The position numbers were made by a program, and so were the translations under genes. A stretch of DNA of 64,000 nt from JAUVXJ01 sp034411995 (GTDB lineage Bacteria; Chloroflexota; Anaerolineae; UBA7937; B3-Chlor): contig DAOUME010000026.1 in the NCBI GenBank assembly GCA_034411995.1, positions 496,001 to 560,000 of the forward strand, given 5' to 3'. Below, in pieces: positions 25,209 to 33,300 of this stretch. The stretch's first letter is position 1. Every line of letters begins with the position of its first letter. A model generated the notes under the pieces. The model was not told the DNA's origin. It worked only from the letters and a program-made list of their open reading frames with translations, and ran no database searches.

Positions 25209-26756
25209 TCAGGAATCGAGAGGCATCGCCACACCCGTCTCGGGCACGCGCACCTCTATTCCCTCACCTCTCAGCGCCGACACGAAGTACTCCGGCTTCT
25301 CCGTATGCACGGTGATCAGAATCCGGGGAGACACTGTGCGCACGATCTCCAGCAGGTCTGGCCCACTCGCATGACCCGAGGAATGCAGCCCTTCGTCACC
25401 CCCGTCTGGATCGCCGACGAAGACCATGTCCAGATGCTTCAGCCAGTTCCTGAGCCTTTGCAGGTCCAGTCTCTGCTCCTCGCTGTACGCCTCGCTGGAG
25501 GAGTAAATATAGGTTCCGCCCCTCGGTTCGATGTCTATCAGATCGTTGACGTCCCAGAAACTGAAGCACAGGACGAAACTGGACTGCTCTGCCTTCACGT
25601 CCCTGGCCCCCACCACCCTGGCCCCATACCTCTCCAAGAGTGCACGCTCCCAGGTCGCCAAAGAGATCTTGGGATCCCGATAGACCAGGATGTCTGGACA
25701 ATTCGCCACATCCGGCACGCGGGTCGGTGATGCCAGGTGCATGGCTTCCAGCAGGTAGGCATCCTTGGCCAGGACCAGCAACTTGCGCCCGGTCTGCCGG
25801 GCGATATCCAGAAAGGTGAGCAGACGCTCCACGTTGCGGGGCCCGAAGTCGGCGACTACTAACCCCTCGGCCCGCTTGACCTCGCGCAGCGCGTTGCCGT
25901 GCACTTCATCCTCTGTGACCCTCTTGTCGTCTTCGGCACGCGTCCCTTCGCAGATCAAGGCCAGCGGGTGCAGTTCCCTTGCCTGCTCCATCCAGCGTCT
26001 GGTGTCGTCCTGTCGCCCGCCATGGAGTCGCAGGTCGCCGGTGTAGGTCACCCAGCCCTCGCTGGTTTCCACACCGAAGGCACTGGCTCCGAAGATGGAA
26101 TGGTCCACGGGAGAATGGCGCACGGGGAGAGCGCCGATCCGAGCAGGAGACTCATCCGTGGTCGCGAGCCGAGGCTCCCTCGCTCGCGAGGATATGCTAT
26201 TCCAGAACGCTAAGGCCGCTTCCTGATCCGGTATCCCGTCGAGGAACACGAAAGGCCGCTGCCTCCGCTCCCTGACCGACTTGAGCAGTCCGTCGACCGG
26301 CGCCCTCTCGTTCGTGTAGCATACCTCCGCCTCGAAGTCGGCTTGCCCGGTGTCCTGGATGGCTTTGGAGACGAACGCCGTCATGGCGGAGCAGTAGACG
26401 GGGATCTCAGGGTCCAGGAAGGATATGTAGCCGCTGTGATCCAGATGAGCGTGTGAAAGGAGGACGGCGTCCACAGTCAAGCGGCGGTACGTAGAGCGAT
26501 CACGCCACCGCTCCCAGAACCCCTCGCTCGGCTCCAGGTCGTGCCGGTAGATGCCTTCCAGGGGCGGGACAAGCCCCATGTAGAGCATATCCAGCAGCCC
26601 CATTCCCGCGCGTGGCTTCAGGTACTCTTCGAAGAACTCATAGCGACGGCCAAAAGAGGTCCCGAAGTCGAAGAAGAGGCGGCTGTCGCCGTCTTCGAGG
26701 AGGATCTTGTTCCCACCAATCTCGTTGACGCCGCCGTGGCAGGTGACGCTCAGCAT
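25209..26756 (-). CDS. RNase J-like beta-CASP metallo-beta-lactamase hydrolase
   Basis: 515 residues. The metal site is clear: LLSHAHLDHSGYI, then TGDLRLHGG with the bridging Asp. The beta-CASP end motifs are SSGHASGPDLLEIV and the terminal His in ILITVHTEKPEYF. It opens with CHGGVNEIGGNKILLEDG, as in RNase J. A stretch of about 50 residues between the first strands and the HxHxDH motif is longer than usual. The likely role is RNA processing or decay; a general nuclease role is possible. It follows thymidine kinase by 11 nt and lies downstream of three ribosomal protein genes. Confidence 0.82.
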   Translation of the reverse strand: MLSVTCHGGVNEIGGNKILLEDGDSRLFFDFGTSFGRRYEFFEEYLKPRAGMGLLDMLYMGLVPPLEGIYRHDLEPSEGFWERWRDRSTYRRLTVDAVLLSHAHLDHSGYISFLDPEIPVYCSAMTAFVSKAIQDTGQADFEAEVCYTNERAPVDGLLKSVRERRQRPFVFLDGIPDQEAALAFWNSISSRAREPRLATTDESPARIGALPVRHSPVDHSIFGASAFGVETSEGWVTYTGDLRLHGGRQDDTRRWMEQARELHPLALICEGTRAEDDKRVTEDEVHGNALREVKRAEGLVVADFGPRNVERLLTFLDIARQTGRKLLVLAKDAYLLEAMHLASPTRVPDVANCPDILVYRDPKISLATWERALLERYGARVVGARDVKAEQSSFVLCFSFWDVNDLIDIEPRGGTYIYSSSEAYSEEQRLDLQRLRNWLKHLDMVFVGDPDGGDEGLHSSGHASGPDLLEIVRTVSPRILITVHTEKPEYFVSALRGEGIEVRVPETGVAMPLDS

Positions 26757-26767
26757 GATCCGGGTGC

Positions 26768-27370
26768 TCAGCTCTCCTCTGGCGGTCTTCTGGGGCTACC
26801 CGGCACCTCGTGGCAGCGCCGGCACCGGGCCTCGTACACTTCGCTGGCGCCGACCATGATGATGGGATCGTCGTAGGAAGCCGGTCGCCCATTGAGGAGC
26901 CGTTGCGTGCGCGTGGCCGGGGCACCACACTTCACGCAGATCGCATGGAGCTTATCCACGACATCCGCTTGAGCCATGAGGAAGGGCACAGGGCCGAACG
27001 GCTCTCCGCGGAAGTCGTTGTCCAATCCGGCAACTATGACTCGCTTTCCTGCATCGGCCAGCAGATCGCACACACCGGTGATGGACCGGTCGAAGAACTG
27101 CACCTCGTCAACGATGACGACATCGGTGTCTGCATCCACCAGTCCGGGGATCTCGGTGGCATCCGTGATACCGACGGCGTCGAATGACACCCCCGTGTGG
27201 GAAGCCAGCTTCTCTATCTCGTAGCGATCGTCCAGCTTGGGTTTGAAGACCTGGACCTTCTGCTTCGCTATCTGGGCCCGCCTGGCCCGGCGGATCAACT
27301 CCTCTGTTTTCCCGCTGAACATGCTCCCGCATATCAGCTCGACGGAGCCACCCTCGTACCGGTACCTGAT
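26768..27370 (-). CDS. tdk: Thymidine kinase, start codon not canonical
   Basis: Type II thymidine kinase. The P-loop GSMFSGKT, the Walker B-like VVIVDEVQFFD, and four zinc ligands (CVKC and CRRC) are present. The first ATG (27322) lies inside the P-loop, so it would remove the first strand. Family-like sequence continues upstream in frame (RYRYEGGSVELICGS) to about 27370, then a stop at about 27403. No ATG, GTG or TTG occurs in that span. An ATC at 27370 sits 3 nt after GGGAGGCCGGAG, and an out-of-frame ATG is at 27386. The start is therefore either a rare codon or was altered by a 1-nt error. Confidence 0.82.
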   Translation of the reverse strand: MRYRYEGGSVELICGSMFSGKTEELIRRARRAQIAKQKVQVFKPKLDDRYEIEKLASHTGVSFDAVGITDATEIPGLVDADTDVVIVDEVQFFDRSITGVCDLLADAGKRVIVAGLDNDFRGEPFGPVPFLMAQADVVDKLHAICVKCGAPATRTQRLLNGRPASYDDPIIMVGASEVYEARCRRCHEVPGSPRRPPEES

Positions 27371-27415
27371 CTCCGGCCTCCCGTCATGGCGTCGCTGCGC
27401 CGACGCTCAACCACA

Positions 27416-27440
27416 AGAGGGCAAGCAACCCTTGCCCTCT
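27416..27440 (-). terminator. Hairpin after rpmE
   Basis: A perfect 10-bp stem (AGAGGGCAAG with CTTGCCCTCT, 5-nt loop) lies 7 nt after the rpmE stop on the minus strand. The following sequence is only moderately T-rich, so it may be a partial terminator or an RNA-stabilising element before tdk. Confidence 0.6.
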
Positions 27441-27447
27441 CTTCTTC

Positions 27448-27753
27448 CTACGCGCCTTCACCACCGCGCTTGCGCCGCTTACCCTTCGCGGACACCTTAA
27501 CTTCCTCTTCACCCGGCTCGGCTGCGGAGGCTGTGACCTTGCCCATCTCCTCCCGCTTCTCCAGACGCCTCATGTAGCGCTCGACCTGACCAGCGGTGTC
27601 GACGATGCGCTGCTCCCCCGTGAAGAACGGGTGGCACGCAGAGCAAATATCGGTCTTGATCATCGGTTTGGTCGCGCCAGTGACGAAACTGTTACCGCAA
27701 CCGCAAACGACGTGAGCCTCTGGATAGTATTCAGGGTGTATGTCCTTCTTCAT
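27448..27753 (-). CDS. rpmE: 50S ribosomal protein L31, zinc-binding form
   Basis: 101 residues beginning MKKDIHPEYYPEAHVVCGCG. Zinc ligands are visible as C17-x-C19 and C37-x2-C40, the C+ type. The core L31 ends near residue 70; a charged tail of about 30 residues rich in Glu, Lys and Arg follows and is longer than usual. It starts directly after rpmA's stop codon and belongs to the rplU-rpmA-rpmE unit. Confidence 0.95.
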   Translation of the reverse strand: MKKDIHPEYYPEAHVVCGCGNSFVTGATKPMIKTDICSACHPFFTGEQRIVDTAGQVERYMRRLEKREEMGKVTASAAEPGEEEVKVSAKGKRRKRGGEGA

Positions 27754-28017
27754 CTAGCCCGCAACCTCCGCATAGACGCTCACCCGCTTCTTCATTTTGG
27801 AAGCATGTTCGAACTTGACCCAGCCCTCGATGAGCGAGAACAGCGTGTAGTCCTTGCCCATTTTCACGTTCTCGCCGGGGTAGAAGACACTACCTCGCTG
27901 ACGCACGATGATCGTCCCCGGAGTAACCCTCTGCCCGTCGTAGCGCTTCACACCCAATCTTCTCCCTGCGCTGTCTCTTCCATTGCGGCTGCTGCCGCCA
28001 CCCTTCTTGTGAGCCAT
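27754..28017 (-). CDS. rpmA: 50S ribosomal protein L27
   Basis: 87 residues with the complete L27 signature: MAHKKGGGSSRNGRDS at the N-terminus, IIVRQRGSVFYPGENVKMG in the middle. The N-terminal tail reaches the peptidyl-transferase centre. No cleavable prosequence is present. It follows rplU by 21 nt and abuts rpmE. Confidence 0.97.
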   Translation of the reverse strand: MAHKKGGGSSRNGRDSAGRRLGVKRYDGQRVTPGTIIVRQRGSVFYPGENVKMGKDYTLFSLIEGWVKFEHASKMKKRVSVYAEVAG

Positions 28018-28038
28018 GTCCTCATCCCCTAGTGACTG

Positions 28039-28617
28039 CTATTCGATCAATCCCTTGTCTCGTAGAGACGCACGGAGCTGGTCCAGGGACTTCGCGCCGA
28101 ACCCACGGATGGCCAACAGCTCTGCTTCGTCTCTCGCGAGCAAATCATCCGCCGTCTCCAGTCCCGCGCCTTTCAGAGCACTTGCCACGCGGGCCGGCAA
28201 CTCCAATTCGTCGATCGATACCCCTGCGACCGCAGCGGGCGCCTTCTCCGCCACCGGCTCCGGTTCCTTGGCCTCCTGTGGACGAACCCGTCGCTTCCCC
28301 ACACCGCCACGCAAGATGTCCTCGATCTTCAACGTGGTGTAGCCCTGACGGTGACCGCCCTTGCGGCGATAGCGGTTCCCGCCCCTATATTTGAATACTA
28401 CGAGCTTGGGCCCTTGTCCCTGCCCCACAACGGTGGCCCGGACTGTGACCCCTGGCACCGTAGGCGTCCCAACGACAACCTCGCCATTGTCGGCCAGGAA
28501 CATCACGTCTCCGATCTCTACCGTCTCGCCAACGGCCGCAGCAAGACCTCCTACGTCGATGCTCTCCCCTGGCGATACTCTGTACTGTTTCCCGCCCGTC
28601 TCGATGATGGCGTACAT
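28039..28617 (-). CDS. rplU: 50S ribosomal protein L21 fused to an RNA-polymerase alpha-CTD-like domain
   Basis: 192 residues. Positions 1-103 are standard L21 (MYAIIETGGKQYRVSPGE, then FKYRGGNRYRRKGGHRQGY). A Pro/Ala/Glu linker runs to about 132, followed by a helical domain at 133-190 that resembles the C-terminal domain of RNA polymerase alpha. SIDELELPARVASALKGAG aligns with the alpha helix-1 segment. R143, G174, K176 and S177 fall where E. coli alpha R265, G296, K298 and S299 contact DNA; N268 is replaced by Ser. The ATG has GGAGG 5 nt upstream and a perfect promoter just before it. Confidence 0.93.
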   Translation of the reverse strand: MYAIIETGGKQYRVSPGESIDVGGLAAAVGETVEIGDVMFLADNGEVVVGTPTVPGVTVRATVVGQGQGPKLVVFKYRGGNRYRRKGGHRQGYTTLKIEDILRGGVGKRRVRPQEAKEPEPVAEKAPAAVAGVSIDELELPARVASALKGAGLETADDLLARDEAELLAIRGFGAKSLDQLRASLRDKGLIE

Positions 28618-28635
28618 ACTATCCTCCATCCTCTC

Positions 28636-28664
28636 ATTATAACAACCCAGGCTCCGTTTGTCAA
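28636..28664 (-). promoter_or_regulatory. Consensus promoter of rplU-rpmA-rpmE
   Basis: Minus strand TTGACA (28664-28659), exactly 17 bp, TATAAT (28641-28636): a perfect sigma70 consensus. The predicted 5' leader is only about 12 nt, so there is no room for an L21 leader-type RNA. Confidence 0.92.
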
Positions 28665-29039
28665 AAAACGGCCCAGGGGTGAAACCACATACGATCACGC
28701 TTCCGGCCCACCAGGCCATCTCATCCGTTGAACTGGAGGACCCCATGGACCGGCAGTGGAACGATCCGTGGGCGCGGGAGGTACCATTCTACTAGCTCAG
28801 TTCTCTCCCCCTGGTACCATCTTACCATTGACGGAATAGCGCACAACCTGTACTCTGATTGTAGGGCGCAGTGGGTTCTTCCTGGCCACGCGCGCCCTTC
28901 GCCAATCGCCGGGAGCAATCTGCGTCACCTATCGTTGCGGTGGTCACCGACGGCCCTCTCGAGCGCCGTGGAATATCATTGGTAGCCAAGTAGCCAGGCA
29001 AGCCCGAGGCGTCTGGGCTGATCGGCGACACCCACAGAG
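28665..29039. other. Intergenic region without a recognised gene
   Basis: About 375 nt between the rplU promoter and the end of the ETF operon. A GGTACCA/TGGTACC inverted repeat lies near 28780-28818. A weak plus-strand promoter-like pair (TTGACG near 28829, TACTCT 17 bp later) precedes about 200 nt that end in a terminator with a plus-strand T-tract. I do not recognise a tRNA, 6S or SRP RNA; a small plus-strand RNA is possible. Confidence 0.4.
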
Positions 29040-29070
29040 AAGGGGGCTGGTGACTCCAGCCCCCTTTTTT
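29040..29070. terminator. Strong hairpin terminator after the ETF operon
   Basis: An 11-bp stem (AAGGGGGCTGG with CCAGCCCCCTT, loop TGACT) followed on the plus strand by a run of six T. On the minus strand it lies about 26 nt after the etfA stop with a weaker T-rich flank. It may act in both directions. Confidence 0.8.
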
Positions 29071-29095
29071 CATCAACCTACTGGTTGGCCAGCGG

Positions 29096-30049
29096 TCACA
29101 GGCTCTTCAGCTTCTCATTCAGCGCGGGCACCACGGCTGCGTAGTCCCCCACAATGCCGTAGTCTGTGATGTTGAAGATCGGGGCTTTGTCGTCCTTGTT
29201 CACGGTTACGATGATCTTGGAGTCCACGATCCCCACCGTGTGCTGAATCTGCCCCGAGATACCGATGGAGACGTACAGACTGGGCTTGCATTTCTTGCCC
29301 GAGAGTCCCACCATTCTCTCCTCTGAGAACCACTGCCAGTCGCTGGCCGGGGTCTTAGTGCACCCGACTTCACCGTGGAGATGACCCGCCAGCTCTTCGA
29401 TCATCGCCAGGTCTTCTTTAGACTGCACCCCACGACCGACGCAGATCAGTACCTCCGCCTCTTCCAGGTTCACCTGGTCACCAGCCTTTTCCCGTCTCTC
29501 CACGACCTTGACCGCAGGATCCGCCAGGTCCAGATCCACATTGACGACTTCACCCTGCCTGGCCTCCTTGGCTCCCAGCTCGAAGGTCTTGGGCATGACG
29601 GATATGACCTTCTTGGCGGTGGTGATGACCTGGGTGGCCACCGTATTCCCACCGTACGAGTACCTACCAGTTTCCAGGTTGCCGTCTCTGACGCGCACGG
29701 CATTGGCGTCGGTGATGGCCCCGGCCCCCAACTTCTGCGCCAGGCGACCGGCCAACTCCTTGCCTCTCTTGGTCGATCCGAGAAGCACGAACTCCACGTC
29801 GCCGCCTTCAACAATCTGTCGCAGTGCCTCGGCATAGGTACCGACGTAGAAATCGCTGAGGGCGGGATGCTCGGATACGTATGCCTTGTCGGCACCGTAG
29901 GAGAAGTATTCCTCCGTTTTGCCAGTAGCGCCTTCTCCCAGAAGCGCCACGCTAACCGTCGAGCCCAGCTCCTGGGCAAACCTCCTGGCTGCGGAAACCA
30001 GTTCCAAGGCTGTTCCATCAATGTCGCTGTAGACAAGAATCTCCGACAT
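29096..30049 (-). CDS. etfA: Electron transfer flavoprotein alpha subunit (FixB/EtfA)
   Basis: 317 residues. The C-terminal FAD-binding domain is intact: VGCTKTPASDWQWFSEERMVGLSG in two parts, then LYVSIGISGQIQHTVGI and VTVNKDDKAPIFNITDYGIVGD. It pairs with EtfB to pass electrons from dehydrogenases to the FixCX quinone oxidoreductase. The start at 30049 follows GGGAGGTAG, which also supplies the etfB stop codon. The longer upstream frame has no family likeness. It is the last gene of the minus-strand operon and is followed by a hairpin terminator. Confidence 0.95.
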   Translation of the reverse strand: MSEILVYSDIDGTALELVSAARRFAQELGSTVSVALLGEGATGKTEEYFSYGADKAYVSEHPALSDFYVGTYAEALRQIVEGGDVEFVLLGSTKRGKELAGRLAQKLGAGAITDANAVRVRDGNLETGRYSYGGNTVATQVITTAKKVISVMPKTFELGAKEARQGEVVNVDLDLADPAVKVVERREKAGDQVNLEEAEVLICVGRGVQSKEDLAMIEELAGHLHGEVGCTKTPASDWQWFSEERMVGLSGKKCKPSLYVSIGISGQIQHTVGIVDSKIIVTVNKDDKAPIFNITDYGIVGDYAAVVPALNEKLKSL

Positions 30050-30051
30050 CT

Positions 30052-30837
30052 CTACCTCCCCAGTACTCCTTCCTTGATCAGGGCATCCACAAGGGCATCT
30101 ATCTGCTCTGCCAGATCGCCTGCGAGCATGACGTTCTTCCTGTCCTGCTCGGGGGCCAGGTTGCTCAACGTCTCCACACTCAACGCGTTCTGGCCTACCT
30201 CGTCCGCAGACAATCCGATGTCGTTGGGTCCCCACTCGTGCCTGGGCTTCGCCCCGGCCTTGCGGATCGCCATGAACTTGGGGAGCCGAGGCTCGTTGAT
30301 CTCCTGCGCCACCGTCACCAGCGCTGGCAGATCTGCCTCCATGACCTCGAAGCTCTCTTCCATGTTCCTTACAGCCTTCACCTTGCCGTCCTCAACCTCC
30401 AACTCGCGCACATACGTGATCTCAGGGAGGTTGAGCAATTCGGCGAGGGCCGACCCCACGATGCCGGAGTAGTTGTCCGTTGAACCCTCGGCGAGAATGA
30501 TCAGATCGTATGAGCCGATCTTCTCGATGGCCTTGGCCAGTACCTTGGCGGTCGCCAGGCTATCGGAGCCGCCGAAGGCCGGGTCGGCCAGCAGTACAGC
30601 CTCATCGGCACCCATGGCCAGGGGTTCCAGGATCCCTTGCTGGAGCTTGTCCGATCCCATGGCCACGACGGTGATCTTCACATCACCCAGCTTCTCCTTG
30701 ACCCTGACCGCTTCTTCCATGGCGTTCTTGTCCAGATCTCCCCAGACCAGGGGCACACTCTCCAGAACGGGTCTTCTCTCCTTGATCCTGATCTGCTGCA
30801 GATCAGGGATCTGCTTCATGCACACCATTACGTCCAT
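30052..30837 (-). CDS. etfB: Electron transfer flavoprotein beta subunit (FixA/EtfB)
   Basis: 261 residues of the ETF beta family, nucleotide-binding HUP fold. Recognisable parts are MVCMKQIPDLQQIRIKE, the DKNAMEEAVRVKEKLG helix, and LAEGSTDNYSGIVGSALAELL, where the AMP or FAD phosphate binds. The signature VRNMEESFEVMEADLPALVTV is near the C-terminus. It ends 2 nt before etfA starts. With fixC and fixX in the same unit, this may be a FixABCX-type complex. Whether it bifurcates electrons cannot be decided from motifs visible here. Confidence 0.95.
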   Translation of the reverse strand: MDVMVCMKQIPDLQQIRIKERRPVLESVPLVWGDLDKNAMEEAVRVKEKLGDVKITVVAMGSDKLQQGILEPLAMGADEAVLLADPAFGGSDSLATAKVLAKAIEKIGSYDLIILAEGSTDNYSGIVGSALAELLNLPEITYVRELEVEDGKVKAVRNMEESFEVMEADLPALVTVAQEINEPRLPKFMAIRKAGAKPRHEWGPNDIGLSADEVGQNALSVETLSNLAPEQDRKNVMLAGDLAEQIDALVDALIKEGVLGR

Positions 30838-30955
30838 CTTCCCTTGCCCTCCTTGAAATCACTCCTCTATTCCAGCCCTGTTCCCGCCGGAGTAGATCGC
30901 CTTGTAGGCGTGCGTCTCTCGGGAGCCAGCTCCGCGTTGGGCTGACCGCTGGCCT

Positions 30956-31231
30956 CTAGCCGAACCTGTACTGAATGCCGAAGCCGCCGCGCGCATAGTT
31001 CCAGTCCAGGGCCCCATGGATACACGCAATGCGACAGGTTCCGCACTCCAGACAGCCGGAGCATTCGATCTCCATGTCCCCGGTCTCTCTGTTGACCGTA
31101 TATAGCTTTGCCGGACACACATACAGGCAGAACTTGTCATCACAGGACCTACAGATCTCCTGGTCGACAATGATGTGCGGCTCCTTGTCGATCTTGAAGA
31201 CGTCCAGGCCCAACTTGGTCTCTACATTCAT
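30956..31231 (-). CDS. fixX: Ferredoxin-like protein FixX
   Basis: 91 residues. Cysteines are arranged as C27-x2-C30-x4-C35-x3-C39 and C57, C60-x2-C63-x2-C66-x3-C70, giving a 4Fe-4S ferredoxin-like fold. The end, DWNYARGGFGIQYRFG, is typical of FixX, the iron-sulfur partner of FixC. In other organisms FixC and FixX together match the single-chain ETF-ubiquinone oxidoreductase. It begins 29 nt after fixC; the ATG at 31231 is preceded by a run of G. About 118 nt separate its end from etfB. Confidence 0.92.
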   Translation of the reverse strand: MNVETKLGLDVFKIDKEPHIIVDQEICRSCDDKFCLYVCPAKLYTVNRETGDMEIECSGCLECGTCRIACIHGALDWNYARGGFGIQYRFG

Positions 31232-31260
31232 ACGACAGCTAACCCCCCACAGGACTCTGA

Positions 31261-32568
31261 CTAGATGCGAAGCATGCGCAGGCCATCTTTGATAGTCGAC
31301 CAGTTCAAGAACTTGCCGAGGGCCTCTCTGATGACCGTCGAGGAGATCTTCGGCTTCGGATTCTCGTCTATCCACATCAGCTTGGTGAAGATGTCACAGA
31401 CCGCTTGTGGGTAGAAATTGAACAGTCGCGGATTCTCCATCACATCGAGCACACTGCGGAAGGTCTGCAAGTCCTTCAGTACGAAGGTGCCGCTCAGCGC
31501 TTCCTGGTACTGCGCCAGCGATGCCGCGGAGTAATCACCTTTCTCCCTGGCTCGTTTGATCGCTTCCGCAGCCATGACTCCCGACACCACCGCGAACTCC
31601 ATGCCCCTGACGGTGAGGAGCATGTTCAACCCGAGCCCTGCTGCTTCCCCCACCACCACGATCCCATCAGAGTACAGCTTGGGCATGGCGTTGATGCCAC
31701 CCTCCGGAATCACGTGGGCTGAGTACTCGACGGTCTCACCATCGGCGATGAGGTTGCGGATCTCCGGCCGGGTCTTGAACTCCTCCAGTATCTCGTGAAC
31801 CTCGATCTTGGGCTCTCTCTCCATCAGGGACTCGATCCCCACGACCAGGCCGAGGGAGATGCTCTCTTTGTTGGTGTAGACAAAACCGCCACCCAGCATC
31901 CCTTTGGTGAGGGCCCCGAAATAGAGTTGCGCGGCCCCCTCTCCTGGCCCCAGATTGAACCTCTCCTCGATGGACTTCGCCGGGAGCTCGATGACTTCCT
32001 TGGCAGAGACAGCGTAGTGCTTCGGCTGCTGCGGCTGCCGGAGACCAGCCTTCTCTGCTACCAGCGAGAGCACACCATCCGCCGCCACGACCACGTCCGC
32101 TCGAATCTCGTCTTCCTCACCCATGACTATGCCCACTACTCTGCCATCTTCCATGAGCACGTCATCGGCGCGATACTTGGGCAAGACGAACGCCCCTGCC
32201 TCGGCAACCTTGTCACCCAACCACCGATCGAAGTTGGACCGCAGGACCGTGTAGCTGTGGTGCGGCTCCTCCCTGAACCTGTCGCTGTCAAGGGTAATGG
32301 CTGTTGAGGCACCTTCTGCGATCATGGTCAGCGTCTCTCTGGTGACGTACCTCTCCAGGGGAGCATCGTCCCAGACATCCGGCAGGTAGTGCCTGAGGGG
32401 AGCCATGTAGATCCTGCCCCCGGTGACGTTCTTCGCTCCCGGGTAATCCCCGCGCTCCACAACCACAGTATCCACGCCCGCCTGGGCGAGGACATAGGCC
32501 GTCGACAGCCCTGCCAGGCCCGCCCCCACGACAACGACTTCTACCTTCTCTCCATCCGCGTCAGTCAC
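31261..32568 (-). CDS. fixC: FAD-dependent ETF-quinone oxidoreductase FixC
   Basis: 435 residues. The FAD dinucleotide motif VVVVGAGLAGLSTAYVLAQAG is split by the strand-helix turn at residues 10-31. VVVAADGVLSLVAEKAGL and GIVVVGEAAGLGLNMLLTVRG mark the central FAD site. It accepts electrons from EtfAB and passes them with FixX to membrane quinone. Its start overlaps the gamma-carbonic anhydrase gene by 8 bp, so translation is coupled. No transmembrane helix is evident; membrane contact would be peripheral. Confidence 0.93.
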   Translation of the reverse strand: MTDADGEKVEVVVVGAGLAGLSTAYVLAQAGVDTVVVERGDYPGAKNVTGGRIYMAPLRHYLPDVWDDAPLERYVTRETLTMIAEGASTAITLDSDRFREEPHHSYTVLRSNFDRWLGDKVAEAGAFVLPKYRADDVLMEDGRVVGIVMGEEDEIRADVVVAADGVLSLVAEKAGLRQPQQPKHYAVSAKEVIELPAKSIEERFNLGPGEGAAQLYFGALTKGMLGGGFVYTNKESISLGLVVGIESLMEREPKIEVHEILEEFKTRPEIRNLIADGETVEYSAHVIPEGGINAMPKLYSDGIVVVGEAAGLGLNMLLTVRGMEFAVVSGVMAAEAIKRAREKGDYSAASLAQYQEALSGTFVLKDLQTFRSVLDVMENPRLFNFYPQAVCDIFTKLMWIDENPKPKISSTVIREALGKFLNWSTIKDGLRMLRI

Positions 32569-33094
32569 CCTTTGTTACCTCACTCAACCCCTTCGGATAG
32601 CGACGCGCCAGATCAACGTACACGTCCTTGTAGCTATCCCACAGCTCTCTCCATTCCTTCTTGGTATCGCCTATAACTGTGGCTGGCACGCCGACCGCGA
32701 CCTTTCCTGGCGGGATCTCGGTGCTTTGAGTGACCACGGCACCCTCGCCAACCGCAGCCCATTCCCCGACCACGGCATAGTCACTGACGATGGAACCCAT
32801 CCCCAGCACGACATGGTCGTGCACCGTCGCTGTGTGGATGATGGATCCGTGGCCGACAGTGACGTGGCTCCCGATCCGTGTTACTTCGCCCGGTCGCGCG
32901 TGGATGATGCAATTCTCTTCTATGCTGGTGCCGTTGCCTACGATGATCTCGCCGTAGTCACCCCTGAGGCGTGCTCCAGGGGCCACAAAGCAACCATCCC
33001 CCAGGGTCACCAGGCCGATTATGTCGGCTGAGGGGTGTACGTACACATTGTCGCCGAGCTTGGGCACCCTGTCTTCGAAAGCGTAGATGGTCAA
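32561..33094 (-). CDS. Gamma-carbonic anhydrase / left-handed beta-helix family protein
   Basis: 177 residues made of hexapeptide repeats. HPSADIIGLVTLGDGCFVAP and RLRGDYGEIIVG open the beta-helix. The three metal-binding His candidates lie in CIIHARPGEVTRIG, VGHGSIIHTATV. It resembles PaaY/CaiE and gamma-CA proteins; carbonic anhydrase or CoA-thioester-related activity are both possible. The start is set at a TTG (33094) with GGGGAGG 8 nt upstream, giving the usual family length. The earlier in-frame codons add 27 unrelated residues. It is translationally coupled to fixC. Confidence 0.85.
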   Translation of the reverse strand: MTIYAFEDRVPKLGDNVYVHPSADIIGLVTLGDGCFVAPGARLRGDYGEIIVGNGTSIEENCIIHARPGEVTRIGSHVTVGHGSIIHTATVHDHVVLGMGSIVSDYAVVGEWAAVGEGAVVTQSTEIPPGKVAVGVPATVIGDTKKEWRELWDSYKDVYVDLARRYPKGLSEVTKGD

Positions 33095-33215
33095 TGGCGA
33101 CAGCCTCCCCGCCAGATGAAGGGAACGGGCCTGCACTCCGACCGCCTCACGAGGCGGCGAAGCAGCCCGTGTCAAAGACGGCCTTCACGAAATGTATTAA
33201 CTACGCAGATATACT

Positions 33216-33243
33216 GCCAGGGGGGACTTGCATCCCCCCTGGC
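33216..33243. terminator. Strong hairpin between acyl-CoA dehydrogenase and gamma-CA genes
   Basis: A perfect 10-bp GC-rich stem (GCCAGGGGGG with CCCCCCTGGC, 8-nt loop) lies about 58 nt after the acyl-CoA dehydrogenase stop on the minus strand. There is no T-tract, so it may attenuate or stabilise rather than end the transcript. Confidence 0.5.
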
Positions 33244-33300
33244 ATGTTGAGCTAGTCCACGGGCACGTGTCTTGGCACGCCGACTCGAGTCCTCAGCGTC

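Noticed and set aside
28780..28820. tRNA-like string TAGCTCAGTT near 28794
   Set aside because: No acceptor stem, anticodon arm or T-arm can be formed around it.
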